64,000 nt of DNA from Acidobacteriaceae bacterium (GCA_030041305.1 JASHOC010000280.1:39164-103163), one strand, 5' to 3'. Positions 34,578 through 43,106 are shown, counted from the stretch's first letter. Notes: generated by a model from the letters alone, not told the origin. Program-made: numbers and translations.

Positions 34578-36083
34578 ATGCTGGCGTTCGCCCTCTACAT
34601 TTCGTTCGCCGGCGCCCTTCTCCAGGCCCTCCTGCCTAAAAGCAGGCCCGGCCTGGCGCGCTGGCTGGCGCTCGCAACCACCATTGCCGGTCTCGCCATC
34701 GCCATCGCCGGCTACGCCGCAGCCTTTGGCCAGGGCCGCCAGGTCCTCGTCGATGTTCCCTGGGTAGCGTCGATGGGCATTCACTATCTGCTTGCCGCCG
34801 ACGGCATCAGCCGCGTCGTCATCCTTCTCACCGGCATCGCCGCCGTCGCCGGCGTCCTCTTCAGTTGGAACGTCGAACTTCGCACCAACCAGTTCTTCGC
34901 CTTCTATCTCCTCCTCATCGGCGGCGTCTACGGCGTCTTTCTCAGCTTCGATTTCTTCCTGCTCTTCGTCTTCTACGAAATCGCCATCGTCCCCAAATAC
35001 TTCCTCATCTCCATCTGGGGCTCCACGCGCCGCGAATACGGCGCCATGAAACTCGTGCTCTACTCCTTCGTCGGCTCGTCGATGATCCTCATCGGTCTGC
35101 TCGCCGCCTACGCTGCGTCCGGCGCCCACTCCACAAGCCTCATCGCGCTCGCCCACGCCGGACTGCCCGTCAGCTTTCAGATGTGGTGTTTCCCGCTGGT
35201 CTTCATCGGCTTTGCAGTCCTCGCCGGCATGTGGCCGCTGCACACGTGGGCTCCTACCGGCCACGTCGCCGCGCCCACCGCCGCCTCCATGCTGCTGGCC
35301 GGCGTGGTCATGAAGCTCGGCGCCTACGGTTGCCTCCGCGTCGCCATCGCGGTGTTCCCTCACGGCCTCGATCCCTGGGGATTCACCTTCCTCGGCCTCG
35401 CTTCCTGGCGCGACGTCTTCGCCCTCCTCGCCGTCATCGGCATCGTCTATGGCGCGCTCGTCGCCCTCGCCCAATCCGATTTCAAATTCGTCATCGGCTA
35501 CTCCAGCGTCAGCCACATGGGCTTTGTCCTCCTCGGCCTTATGACCTTCAATCAAATCGGTCTCGACGGCGCCGTCCTGCAGATGTTCTCCCACGGCGTC
35601 ATCGCCGGCCTGCTCTTCGCCATCGTCGGCCGCATCGTCTACGACCGCACCCACACCCGCCAGTTCGCCGACCTTGAAGCCATGCACCTCTCGCGCCGAT
35701 TGCCCTTTGCCGCCTGGGTTTTTGTCGTCGCCGGCATGGCCTCCATGGGCCTGCCCGGCTTTTCCGGCTTCATCGCCGAGCTCCAGGTCCTCATCGGCGC
35801 CTGGACCGCCAGGCCCTGGTGGACCATCGCCGCTGGCATCGGCATCGTGGTCGGCGTCGCGTATACCTGGCGCGCCCTGCAGCGAGCCTTCTTCTCTGAC
35901 CGCATTCCCACTCCGCACGAGCTTGAATCCGAACACGCCCACAAGCTCGCGCCCATCACCTGGCCTGAGATCGCCGGCGTTGCGCTGCTCGGCGTCTCCA
36001 CGCTCGTCGTCGGCCTCTATCCGCGCATTCTGCTTGGCGCCATTGAACCCGCCGTCAAAGCCCTGCTCGGAGGAGTGCAATGA
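34578..36083 (+). CDS. nuoM: Second NuoM-type antiporter-like subunit, without the TM7 lysine
   Basis: A 501-aa NuoM homologue encoded directly after the first. It keeps E134 in FVFYEIAIVPKYFLISIWG (TM5), the TM8 Lys in VVMKLGAYGCLRV and the TM12 Glu in GFIAELQVL. At the TM7 position where NuoM has FAVKMP/FSVKVP it has FAVLAGMWPLHTW: Leu215 replaces the lysine that is essential in pumps studied so far. It is coupled to nuoN by a 4-bp overlap, so it is produced with the complex. Either it is an extra pump with another lysine source or a structural spacer subunit. Confidence 0.92.
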   Translation: MLAFALYISFAGALLQALLPKSRPGLARWLALATTIAGLAIAIAGYAAAFGQGRQVLVDVPWVASMGIHYLLAADGISRVVILLTGIAAVAGVLFSWNVELRTNQFFAFYLLLIGGVYGVFLSFDFFLLFVFYEIAIVPKYFLISIWGSTRREYGAMKLVLYSFVGSSMILIGLLAAYAASGAHSTSLIALAHAGLPVSFQMWCFPLVFIGFAVLAGMWPLHTWAPTGHVAAPTAASMLLAGVVMKLGAYGCLRVAIAVFPHGLDPWGFTFLGLASWRDVFALLAVIGIVYGALVALAQSDFKFVIGYSSVSHMGFVLLGLMTFNQIGLDGAVLQMFSHGVIAGLLFAIVGRIVYDRTHTRQFADLEAMHLSRRLPFAAWVFVVAGMASMGLPGFSGFIAELQVLIGAWTARPWWTIAAGIGIVVGVAYTWRALQRAFFSDRIPTPHELESEHAHKLAPITWPEIAGVALLGVSTLVVGLYPRILLGAIEPAVKALLGGVQ

Positions 36084-37630
36084 ACTACGTCGATCTCTTC
36101 CGCGCCACCCTGCCTGAGACAGTCCTCGAATGCGCCGCCCTCCTGGTGCTGGTCGTCGATCTCGCCTTTCTCCGCAATTCCGCTCTCCGCATGCGCGCCG
36201 CCATGGCCGCGTGGCTCGGCGTGGCCGGCTGCCTCGTAGCCGTCTGGGCCGTTTATGCCGCCAGCCCGGGAGCCTTCAGCGCCGGAAACGATCTCCTCCT
36301 CGCCGCCGGAGGCTCTGCCGCCGTCGCCCAGCTCGGCATCCTCGTTCTCACCTGTTTTGCCCTTCTTCTGCTCGTCGACAGCGGCTTCACCCGCAACCCC
36401 GGCGAGTTCGTTGCCGTCGTGCTCATGTCCGCCGCCGGCGGCCTCCTCATCTCCGCCGCTCAGGACCTGCTCGTCATCTTCATCGGCCTCGAGCTGCTTT
36501 CCCTCGGCCTCTACATCCTCACCGCCTTCGCCAAAAAATCCGGCAAAAGCGCCGAATCCGCCATCAAGTACTACCTCTTCGGCGGAATGTCCGCCGCTTT
36601 TCTCCTCTTCGGCTTCAGTTATCTCTACGGCATCTCCGGCTCGACCAATCTTCAGCGAATCGTCCTCGGCTCCTACACATCCGCCGCCGGCGCCACGCCC
36701 CTGCTCTATCTCGCCCTGGTCATGATCGCCGCCGGCCTCGGCTTCAAGGTCGCCGCCGTCCCGTTCCACCTGTGGGCTCCTGACACTTACGAAGGCGCGC
36801 CCGCGCCCGCCGCCGCCTTTATCGCCTCCGTCTCCAAGGTCGCCAGTTTTGCCCTGCTCATCTCCATCACCGCCGCGGGCTGGCATTTTCTTGACGTCCT
36901 TCATGCTGTCGGACGCATGACGATAACCGCCATTCCCCCCGGAGCTCCGCGCCCGCATGGCGTTCTCGGCTTCCGCTACGGCTGGTCCCTCATCCTCACT
37001 GTCCTCGCCATCGCCTCCATGATCCTGGGCAATCTTGCCGCCCTCGTCCAGGTCAGCGTTCGCCGCCTGCTTGCCTATTCCGCCATCGCCCACGCCGGTT
37101 ACATTCTGCTCGGCCTGGCGTTCTTCTCCCCCTGGGGCGATCGCAGCGCGCAGACCGTCCTCTACTACATCCTCACCTACGGCCTCACCACCATCGGCGC
37201 CTTCGGCGTGGTGGGCGTGGTCGAACGCGTCACGGGCAGCGATCGCATGGACGCCTTTCTCGGCCTGCACAAGCGCAGCCCACTGCTCGCCGCCGTCGCG
37301 CTCGTCTTCTTCCTCTCGCTCGCCGGCATCCCGCCCCTGGTCGGCTTCTGGGCCAAGTTCAACCTCTTCGCCGCGGTCCTCGGCGCCTCTCAGGGCGCGC
37401 TCCCGTTCACTCTCGTCGCCCTCGCCGTCGCCTTCAGCGCCGTCTCGCTCTATTACTATTTGCAAGTCCTCAAGCGCGCCTATGTCATGCCCGCCGTCGA
37501 CGGCTCGCCCATCCGCGCGCACCCGGTCACCTTGGCCGCGCTCTGGGTCATCGCCGCCGCCGTCCTCCTCCTCGGCTGCTTCCCTTCCCTTCTCCAGGGA
37601 TGGATCGCCGGCTTTTATCCCGCCGGATAA
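36080..37630 (+). CDS. nuoN: NADH-quinone oxidoreductase subunit N
   Basis: Third antiporter-type subunit, 516 aa. Visible motifs: FIGLELLSLGLYIL (TM5 Glu), KSAESAIKYYLFGGMSAAFLLFG, GLGFKVAAVPFHLWAPDTYEGAPAP (TM7 Lys) and SLAGIPPLVGFWAKFNLF (TM12 Lys). The ATG overlaps the stop of the second nuoM by four bases. Last nuo gene; nuoE, nuoF and nuoG are absent from the cluster. Confidence 0.95.
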   Translation: MNYVDLFRATLPETVLECAALLVLVVDLAFLRNSALRMRAAMAAWLGVAGCLVAVWAVYAASPGAFSAGNDLLLAAGGSAAVAQLGILVLTCFALLLLVDSGFTRNPGEFVAVVLMSAAGGLLISAAQDLLVIFIGLELLSLGLYILTAFAKKSGKSAESAIKYYLFGGMSAAFLLFGFSYLYGISGSTNLQRIVLGSYTSAAGATPLLYLALVMIAAGLGFKVAAVPFHLWAPDTYEGAPAPAAAFIASVSKVASFALLISITAAGWHFLDVLHAVGRMTITAIPPGAPRPHGVLGFRYGWSLILTVLAIASMILGNLAALVQVSVRRLLAYSAIAHAGYILLGLAFFSPWGDRSAQTVLYYILTYGLTTIGAFGVVGVVERVTGSDRMDAFLGLHKRSPLLAAVALVFFLSLAGIPPLVGFWAKFNLFAAVLGASQGALPFTLVALAVAFSAVSLYYYLQVLKRAYVMPAVDGSPIRAHPVTLAALWVIAAAVLLLGCFPSLLQGWIAGFYPAG

Positions 37631-37731
37631 TTCAGTGGCAAAACTCTGCTTTTGAAAGGGCGCGACACATCGCGTTATCGAAGACACGCGAGTTGCTGAT
37701 GAAGAAGGATCCGGGCGAATCCACGAAGCGA

Positions 37732-39003
37732 CTATGCCGCTTTTCGAGCCTCGCGCAGAACTTCTCGCAGCCGCCTGGCGATCAGCAACTCTTCGCCAGG
37801 TTGCAGAGTGGACGCGATGATCTGGATGCGGTCTGCTTCCGGGCTTTCAGCCGCCTTGGGATCGCCCTCTCTTGCCCCCGGAACTGCACTGGGGTTCCCC
37901 CGCGTTGCCACCTCAATGCGTGGATCGCCATCCTGCAGCTTCTTGACGCATTCCGCCACTGTGAGCCCAAACGCCGCTTCGTCCCATTTCACAATCAGGG
38001 AGGGACCGGCATAGGCGGTTTGAGCTTCGGTGGTCACGCCGGGAACGGTCTCGACCACCTGCGCGATCCGGCTCATCCGCTTATCCCGTTCCAGGTTAAG
38101 GCCCTGGCTGCCCCTTTTCGTCCACACCTCCACAGCCGCCAGCAAGCCCATGATTTCCTCTTTCCCGACCTTCATCGGCCGGCACACGGCGCCTTCCCAC
38201 GGAGAGGAATTGGCAAGCGCGGCTTCAATCAGATCTTTGCGTCCGAGCAGAAGACCCGTACACTGAGGCCCGCACAATCCTTTGCCGCCGCTGAAGGTGT
38301 ACAAATCGACACCCATTTTTCCGGGGAGATAGAAATTCTCCATGGGGGGAACGCGGTCCGCCCAATCCACCAGCATCGGCACTTTCGCCGCTTTGGTAAT
38401 GGAGAATGCCTTTTCCAATCGTTCGCCCCAAGCCGCGGTGTACACCATGGCCGTCTTCGCGGTAATGGCGCCTTCCAATTCTTCCGGCGTGTAGACCAGC
38501 ACCAGCTTTCCGCCGGCGCCGCGGATGGCGCTGTCAAACAAACTCCGCCCACCCAGCATGATGACTTCGTTGTTCAAACCATCGGAGTCCGGAAGTTGCC
38601 AGATCTTGGCCGGGTCGGCGCCGGCGATACAAGCCGCGGTGGCGACCGCCATGGCGCCCGCAGCCCCCGAGGTTACAAGTCCTGCTTCCGCGCCGGAAAG
38701 TTCCGCCAGGCGCTTGCCTACGGCGCGATGCAGTTCCCAAATATTGACGAAGTACTCGGCCGCCTGTTGTTTGGCTGCCTTCACCTCGGGCAGTTCGAGG
38801 CTGCCGCTGATATAGGTCCACGGCCCCCGTGCGTTGATGATCGGTTTCACTCCGATGCGGGTGTACGAGTTGTCGTAGCGGCTCTGCTTGGCCGCCCCAA
38901 GGGCCTTCTCGCACAGGCCTTGCGTTGCCATGTAACTGAGAAGCGGGAGTGCGCCCATCCACTGGATGAAGGCGCGCCGATTGCTCGCAATCGATTGCTG
39001 CAT
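37732..39003 (-). CDS. Tat-exported SelA-like PLP-dependent enzyme (DgaE-type)
   Basis: A 423-aa fold-type I PLP enzyme of the selenocysteine synthase/DgaE group. It begins with a twin-arginine-like signal (SNRRAFIQWMGALPLLSYMATQG). The domain starts at YTRIGVKPIINARGPWTYISGS; the PLP lysine is in FSGGKGLCGPQCTG and the Asp that holds the PLP ring in PMLVDWADRVPP. Relatives include D-glucosaminate-6-phosphate ammonia-lyase. The ATG at 39003 follows AGGAAGAG; the frame is open further upstream without support. It lies 89 bp downstream of the DapA-like gene on the same strand and is probably the second gene of a pair. A PLP enzyme outside the cytoplasm is unusual and fits Tat export of a folded protein. 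Confidence 0.82.
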   Translation of the reverse strand: MQQSIASNRRAFIQWMGALPLLSYMATQGLCEKALGAAKQSRYDNSYTRIGVKPIINARGPWTYISGSLELPEVKAAKQQAAEYFVNIWELHRAVGKRLAELSGAEAGLVTSGAAGAMAVATAACIAGADPAKIWQLPDSDGLNNEVIMLGGRSLFDSAIRGAGGKLVLVYTPEELEGAITAKTAMVYTAAWGERLEKAFSITKAAKVPMLVDWADRVPPMENFYLPGKMGVDLYTFSGGKGLCGPQCTGLLLGRKDLIEAALANSSPWEGAVCRPMKVGKEEIMGLLAAVEVWTKRGSQGLNLERDKRMSRIAQVVETVPGVTTEAQTAYAGPSLIVKWDEAAFGLTVAECVKKLQDGDPRIEVATRGNPSAVPGAREGDPKAAESPEADRIQIIASTLQPGEELLIARRLREVLREARKAA

Positions 39004-39092
39004 CGCTCTTCCTTTGGGTCGAAGGGTCGTGGTTGCCGCGCCGGCCCGCCTTCCGTCCCGATGTTGCCACCTTGCTCTCGGCAGCGCCCGCA

Positions 39093-40142
39093 TCAGACGC
39101 GGAGGTAAGGCTTCAATCCCTCGAATGCGGCGTCGATCTCCGCCTTAATTTCGGGCGTCATGCTGGTGTGCGGAATCCGTGTGACGGAGGTCTTGAAGAC
39201 GCCGCGGCGGTACAGCATGTGCTGGTCTCCCAGTTCTAAATGCTCGTCGAGATTGATCAGCGGCAGCAGGTGCATGAAGATCTCTCGCGCCTTGGGGCGA
39301 TCTCCCGCCTGCCATGCGTCCCAGATCTCGACATACACGTCCGTGTATCCGGCGGCGGGCATGGTGCCATCCGATCCCTGGCTCATCTCTTCGATCATGG
39401 TCAGCCCGCCATTCCCGCTGAAAACGCGTTTCATCAGCGGGCGATGGGCCTCCAATTCGCGCATGCGGTCGAGCACCGGCTCGATTTCGTCCTTGATGTA
39501 GCCGAGATTGGCATGCGCCTTTGCCAGCTCAACGATGAACGGCACGGGCATCGGCGTCGGGTGATGCGGGCCCGTGTCCTGAATAAAAATGGGCCGGTCG
39601 GTGGCGCTCGCGAGCGCGCCGTAGTACGCGCGATAGTCTTCGAGAGAATTGCCCTTCTCCGGCGGAATGGCGATGAATGCGTCCGGCGACAGCTTCTCGG
39701 CATGCCGCAGGTAATTCAAAGCAGCCGCCGTGTCCGGACCCTGCACGCCAAAAACCACGGCCGCCGGTTTACCCTTGCCCGCATCGGCGATGACCTCAAA
39801 GCCGTGCAAACGCTCTTCCACCGTGAGCCGGTTGTACTCGCTCGCCATTTGCGGCCACACCACGCCGTGCGCCCCGCAGCGGTTCTGCCAATCGATCTCG
39901 CGCGCCAGGTCTTGGTAATCCACAGCCTTGGCTTCGGTATACGGCGTAGCCACAATCACAAAAATGCCGCGCAGCGGCTTATCCAGCCGGGCGCCCGCGC
40001 GTGCGGAAACCGCCGCTCCGGCCAGCATGGCCAGGAAACTGCGTCGATTCACGCCTTGAACGCCCGCATTTTGAAATCCCGCATTTTGAACGCCCGCATT
40101 TTGAACGCCCGCATTTTTTATGCCCACGCTTGTCTTCGCCAT
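39093..40142 (-). CDS. Tat-exported DapA-family lyase/aldolase
   Basis: A 349-aa class I aldolase-like TIM barrel of the dihydrodipicolinate synthase / KDG aldolase family: GIFVIVATPYTEAKAVDYQDLAREIDWQ, and LGYIKDEIEPV with the Schiff-base lysine. The usual catalytic tyrosine segment reads IFIQDTG and seems to lack the Tyr. The N-terminus holds four pentapeptide repeats (NAGVQ/NAGFQ) followed by a Tat signal (VNRRSFLAMLAGAAVSA). I chose the ATG at 40142, six bases after AGGA; the frame continues upstream into MITE copy 3, which would give a false N-terminus. Together with the SelA-like gene it suggests a dehydratase/aldolase pair for sugar acids. Confidence 0.8.
   Translation of the reverse strand: MAKTSVGIKNAGVQNAGVQNAGFQNAGVQGVNRRSFLAMLAGAAVSARAGARLDKPLRGIFVIVATPYTEAKAVDYQDLAREIDWQNRCGAHGVVWPQMASEYNRLTVEERLHGFEVIADAGKGKPAAVVFGVQGPDTAAALNYLRHAEKLSPDAFIAIPPEKGNSLEDYRAYYGALASATDRPIFIQDTGPHHPTPMPVPFIVELAKAHANLGYIKDEIEPVLDRMRELEAHRPLMKRVFSGNGGLTMIEEMSQGSDGTMPAAGYTDVYVEIWDAWQAGDRPKAREIFMHLLPLINLDEHLELGDQHMLYRRGVFKTSVTRIPHTSMTPEIKAEIDAAFEGLKPYLRV
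40056..40115 (-). repeat. In-frame 15-bp tandem repeat, four units
   Basis: Unit TTGAACGCCCGCATT on the plus strand, four copies (the second differs at two bases, TTGAAATCCCGCATT), plus a degenerate fifth. On the minus strand it encodes NAGVQ, NAGVQ, NAGFQ, NAGVQ ahead of the Tat signal of the DapA-like protein. 15 bp is a multiple of three, so copy-number change would not break the frame. Confidence 0.93.
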
Positions 40143-40306
40143 CCGTTCCTGACCTGAGGGGTATTTTGTCCGGGGGTTCCGTTCTGCTCTTCGGCTGCAA
40201 ATCAATATATCCCATTTGCCTCCTCTCGCGATCTTCTTCGATCCGTCTCCATCCCCAAGCCCCGGGCGTCCCCGCCCGGGTCGCTTCCGGGACCCCAAGC
40301 CATCTT

Positions 40307-40423
40307 TACGGCGGTTCTCCAATTCCCGTGGAGTTTTGAGGGGCGTGCCAGGTGGCGTTTTCTTGGGAAAAACGCCACTCAACGTTCGAGGTTCTGCTCT
40401 ACACCAATTGGAGAACCGCTATA
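40307..40423 (+). repeat. MITE-like 117-bp element, copy 3
   Basis: Consensus copy, identical over its length to the reverse complement of copy 4 as far as I can align by eye. It lies between the divergent DapA-like and HdeD-like genes. TA at both edges. The rest of the 416-bp intergenic region holds no other gene; a TATACT at 40530 and AAGGAGG at 40544 serve the HdeD-like gene. Confidence 0.93.
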
Positions 40424-40529
40424 GCCCCATTGCGCAGCCCTCTTTCGGGCGCTTCTCCCGTCAACTTCCCTCCGTGTCCTGGTCGAAAGCCCACGGCAAA
40501 TTGCGTGACTCGCCGAGGATGCGAGAGTG

Positions 40530-40550
40530 TATACTTCGTCGGCAAGGAGG
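40530..40550 (+). promoter_or_regulatory. Possible -10 box and strong Shine-Dalgarno of the HdeD-like gene
   Basis: TATACT at 40530-40535 is a good -10 match. AAGGAGG follows nine bases later and the ATG is at 40559, so the transcript leader would be very short. No convincing -35 hexamer was found at the right distance. Confidence 0.4.
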
Positions 40551-40558
40551 AGGTCGTC

Positions 40559-41116
40559 ATGAGCACACCATCCCTACGCGCCATCGCCAAACACTCTATC
40601 GGGGGGTCGATCGCGCTCAGCCTCTTGATGATTCTCGCTGGAGTTCTGGCTATCGTGATTCCGCCGGTTGGCGGCATCGCGGTGGTTCTCCTTGTGGCCT
40701 GGTTGCTGATGTTCAGCGGCGCAGCCCATCTGGTCTTCGCCTGGTACACCCGAACGGCCGGCGCCCTTGTTTGGGAATTGCTGCTCGGAATTCTGTATTT
40801 CTTTGTGGGCGCCTATACGCTGGCTCATCCCGTGGCAGGCCTGGCGTCCCTCACCCTGTTGCTCGCCATTTATCTATTCGTGGAAGGGGTGCTGGAGTTC
40901 GTTTTGTCGTTTCGCCTTCGCCCGTTGCCCGGCTCAAACTGGCTGCTCTTTGATGGAGTCATCACCTTGATCCTGGCGGTCATGATTTGGCGGTCCCTGC
41001 CTTCCGGCACGGAATGGGTCATTGGCACACTGGTCGGCATTAGCATGCTTTTCAGCGGCGTTGCCCGTTTATCCCTGTCGATGGCCGCCCGCCGCGTGGT
41101 CGCCAAGCTTGCCTGA
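40559..41116 (+). CDS. HdeD/DUF308-family membrane protein
   Basis: A 185-aa integral membrane protein with six predicted helices in three repeating pairs (for example LLMILAGVLAIVIPPVGGIAVVLLVAWLLMFSGAAHLVFAW). This is the DUF308/HdeD arrangement; E. coli HdeD is linked to acid resistance at high cell density. The start follows AAGGAGG by eight bases; the frame is open into MITE copy 3 upstream, but that part is not coding. The frameshifted rhomboid gene follows 57 bp downstream on the same strand. Confidence 0.85.
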   Translation: MSTPSLRAIAKHSIGGSIALSLLMILAGVLAIVIPPVGGIAVVLLVAWLLMFSGAAHLVFAWYTRTAGALVWELLLGILYFFVGAYTLAHPVAGLASLTLLLAIYLFVEGVLEFVLSFRLRPLPGSNWLLFDGVITLILAVMIWRSLPSGTEWVIGTLVGISMLFSGVARLSLSMAARRVVAKLA

Positions 41117-41173
41117 GCGGGCAGAGCGCATCGTGTTAACCGGCTCCCTTAAACCATCAACGGAGATCGGAAA

Positions 41174-41832
41174 TTGGGAACCGTTGTCCCGTTGTCCGAT
41201 GCAACGCGACGCCCTGCGCGTTTCCCCGCCATCACGGCGCTGATTATTGCGGTCAACGTGGCCGTTTTCCTTGCCGAGTTGGTGGGTGGGGATGCCTTCG
41301 TCCTCAAATGGTCGGCGGTTCCCGCCAACATCGCGGCCGGCCATCACTGGATCACCATGCTCACCGCCATGTTTCTGCACGGCGGTTGGTTGCACATCAT
41401 CGGCAATATGGTCTTCTTGTGGGCGTTCGGCCCCGAGATTGAAGACGCAATGGGTCCCCTGCGCTTCCTGGTGTTCTATCTGGTTGGCGGCTGTGTCGCC
41501 ATGCTGGCTCAAATTGCCGTCAGCCCCGCTTCCACCGTTCCCAACCTGGGCGCCAGCGGGGCAATTGCCGCCGTGATGGGTGCGTTCCTCATTACCTGCC
41601 CTCACAATCGAATGCGCTCGCTGCTGGTCATTGTCATCTATGTGCACATCACCCAGATTCCCGCCGCGCTTCTCATCGTGGTGTGGTTTCTCATCCAGCT
41701 CATCCATGCCGGACCGTCGTCAACAATGTGCAAGCCGGGGGAGTGGCTTATCTGGCCCACGTTCGCGGCTTCATCTTCGGAGCCGCCACCGCAAGACTTT
41801 TCGAGCGGCGCCAACTCCTCGCCGAGGCGTAA
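41174..41832 (+). pseudogene. Rhomboid-family intramembrane serine protease, frameshifted before the catalytic histidine
   Basis: The main frame from TTG 41174 (GGAG eight bases upstream) encodes a rhomboid: MFLHGGWLHIIGNMVFLWAFG, and LGASGAIAAVMGAFLI with the catalytic Ser128. It then runs out of family similarity after WFLIQLIHAG. The next frame resumes the family exactly: from about 41712 it encodes TVVNNVQAGGVAYLAHVRGF, with the catalytic His, and stops at 41832. A missing base near 41710 (GCCGGACC where GCCGGAACC would restore the frame) explains the break. The main frame as it stands runs to 41902 and lacks the His. Either a true pseudogene or a sequencing error. Confidence 0.85.
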
Positions 41833-41967
41833 CGCACGCCATCGGCAACGCGCTCATTTCCATACGCAAGCGCGCCTGTCAGAGCCGGTCCTGATCACCT
41901 GAGTACGCGAGCGCGTTCTCACACGCGCACGTTAGGCGCCAATACACGCGCTGCTGCCAGATAGCCT

Positions 41968-42489
41968 CTACTTCTTAACAGAAGGCGGAAGCATTCCGTT
42001 CATGCGCAGATAGCTCGCCATCTGTGAGTAATGGTCTTCGAGGTCATCCGTCAGCTCGAAAAGCGCACGCGCACGCGGCTTCTGCGCTCCGCGGAAATAG
42101 GTGATGGTGGCGCCCAGGCTTGAGTCCTGCAGCCCGTTCAGTGCCGTCTGGCAAGTGTCGAATGATTGCTTGAGAATTGGTATGAGCTGGTCCTTCGGGG
42201 CCGTGTCCGTAACTGCCGGTCCCTGACCCGGGCCGTCTCCCGAGAGCATCCCGCACACGCCAAAGTTCGCCTGGATGACATGCGAGACGATCTTCCCGTA
42301 GGTCCACTGATCCGGAGTCGGATGATACCCGTACTTGTCCGCCGGCATCCGTTCGGCTGCTGCGACGATATAGCTGGACTGGCGCTGAAAGATCTCCATC
42401 GCACTCGCCACTACCGGGTTTGGCGCACTCTGCCCAAGCGCACATGCCCATGTCGCCGCCAGCGCGAACCCTGCCATTGCAATTTTCAT
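41968..42489 (-). CDS. Secreted DinB-family protein
   Basis: A 173-aa protein with a signal peptide (MKIAMAGFALAATWACALGQ) and a DinB-type four-helix bundle: FQRQSSYIVAAAERMPADKYGYHPTPDQWTYGKIVSHVIQAN, then DDLEDHYSQMASYLRMNGMLPP. The His in KIVSHVIQ and in LEDHYSQ are candidate metal ligands. GAGGTGAC just before the ATG fixes the start. Periplasmic DinB proteins are common in Acidobacteriota; many related DinB enzymes are thiol-dependent transferases but the reaction here is unknown. Confidence 0.85.
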   Translation of the reverse strand: MKIAMAGFALAATWACALGQSAPNPVVASAMEIFQRQSSYIVAAAERMPADKYGYHPTPDQWTYGKIVSHVIQANFGVCGMLSGDGPGQGPAVTDTAPKDQLIPILKQSFDTCQTALNGLQDSSLGATITYFRGAQKPRARALFELTDDLEDHYSQMASYLRMNGMLPPSVKK

Positions 42490-43106
42490 CTAGTCACCTC
42501 AGACTCATCCTACCTTTTCGTCCCTCCGGAAACCGTTTGCCGATGGTAGTTGAATGAATTGTCTCCGGCGGGTGGCCGGCCCTAAGCCAACGCTTATCCT
42601 CCAGAATCGGGGGTGCCCCGTCCTAGCTTTGCTAGGGCGGGAGAAAGCAGATGTCGCCACCGTCACAGACGGGCGGGTGCCACGGGTCCTGGACTCCCAA
42701 ACTTAACACAAACCATGGGTGCCCCCAGGTCCGGATTTTCGGACCTGGGAGGCCGCGCGGATAGTGCGCAATGGCGCCAAGTGAGTCATCAAGGAATTTA
42801 TCCGCTATAGCGGTTCTCCAATTGGTGTAGAGCAGAACCTCGAACGTTGAGTGGCGTTTTTCCCAAGAAAACGCCACCTGGCACGCCCCTCAAAACTCCA
42901 CGGGAATTGGAGAACCGCCGTAAAAGGCTGCGGGATGCACCCGGCGCCCGGCTCCATGCTTAAACCCTCAGGTGAGCGGAAGATGGTTTCCGCTCACCGA
43001 GCGTGTCGCTTGTTCGCATTGAATTTGGAACAGCCTCAGCTTTTTCGAGCTCCTGGCGCTATCCCCGTCAATCGACGCGGACTGAGCCCCGGTGCAATCC
43101 AGTCGG
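42490..43106. other. 617-bp intergenic region with hairpins and MITE copy 4
   Basis: No credible gene. Two hairpins stand out: 42618-42640 (stem CCGTCCTAGC / GCTAGGGCGG, one G-U type mismatch, loop TTT) and 42724-42749 (perfect stem CCCAGGTCCG / CGGACCTGGG, 6-base loop). The phrase GGGTGCCCC occurs before each of them. MITE copy 4 follows at 42806-42922. It separates the convergently oriented left side from the secreted unknown gene. Confidence 0.6.
42806..42922 (-). repeat. MITE-like 117-bp element, copy 4
   Basis: Reverse orientation, begins TATAGCGGTTCTCCAATT and ends with GGAGAACCGCCGTA. By eye identical to copy 3 after reverse complementing. TA at both edges. Confidence 0.93.

Noticed and set aside
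39093..40382. Longer version of the DapA-like protein starting inside MITE copy 3
   Set aside because: The extra 80 residues come from the repeat and the spacer; the ATG at 40142 has a ribosome site and gives a Tat signal near the N-terminus.
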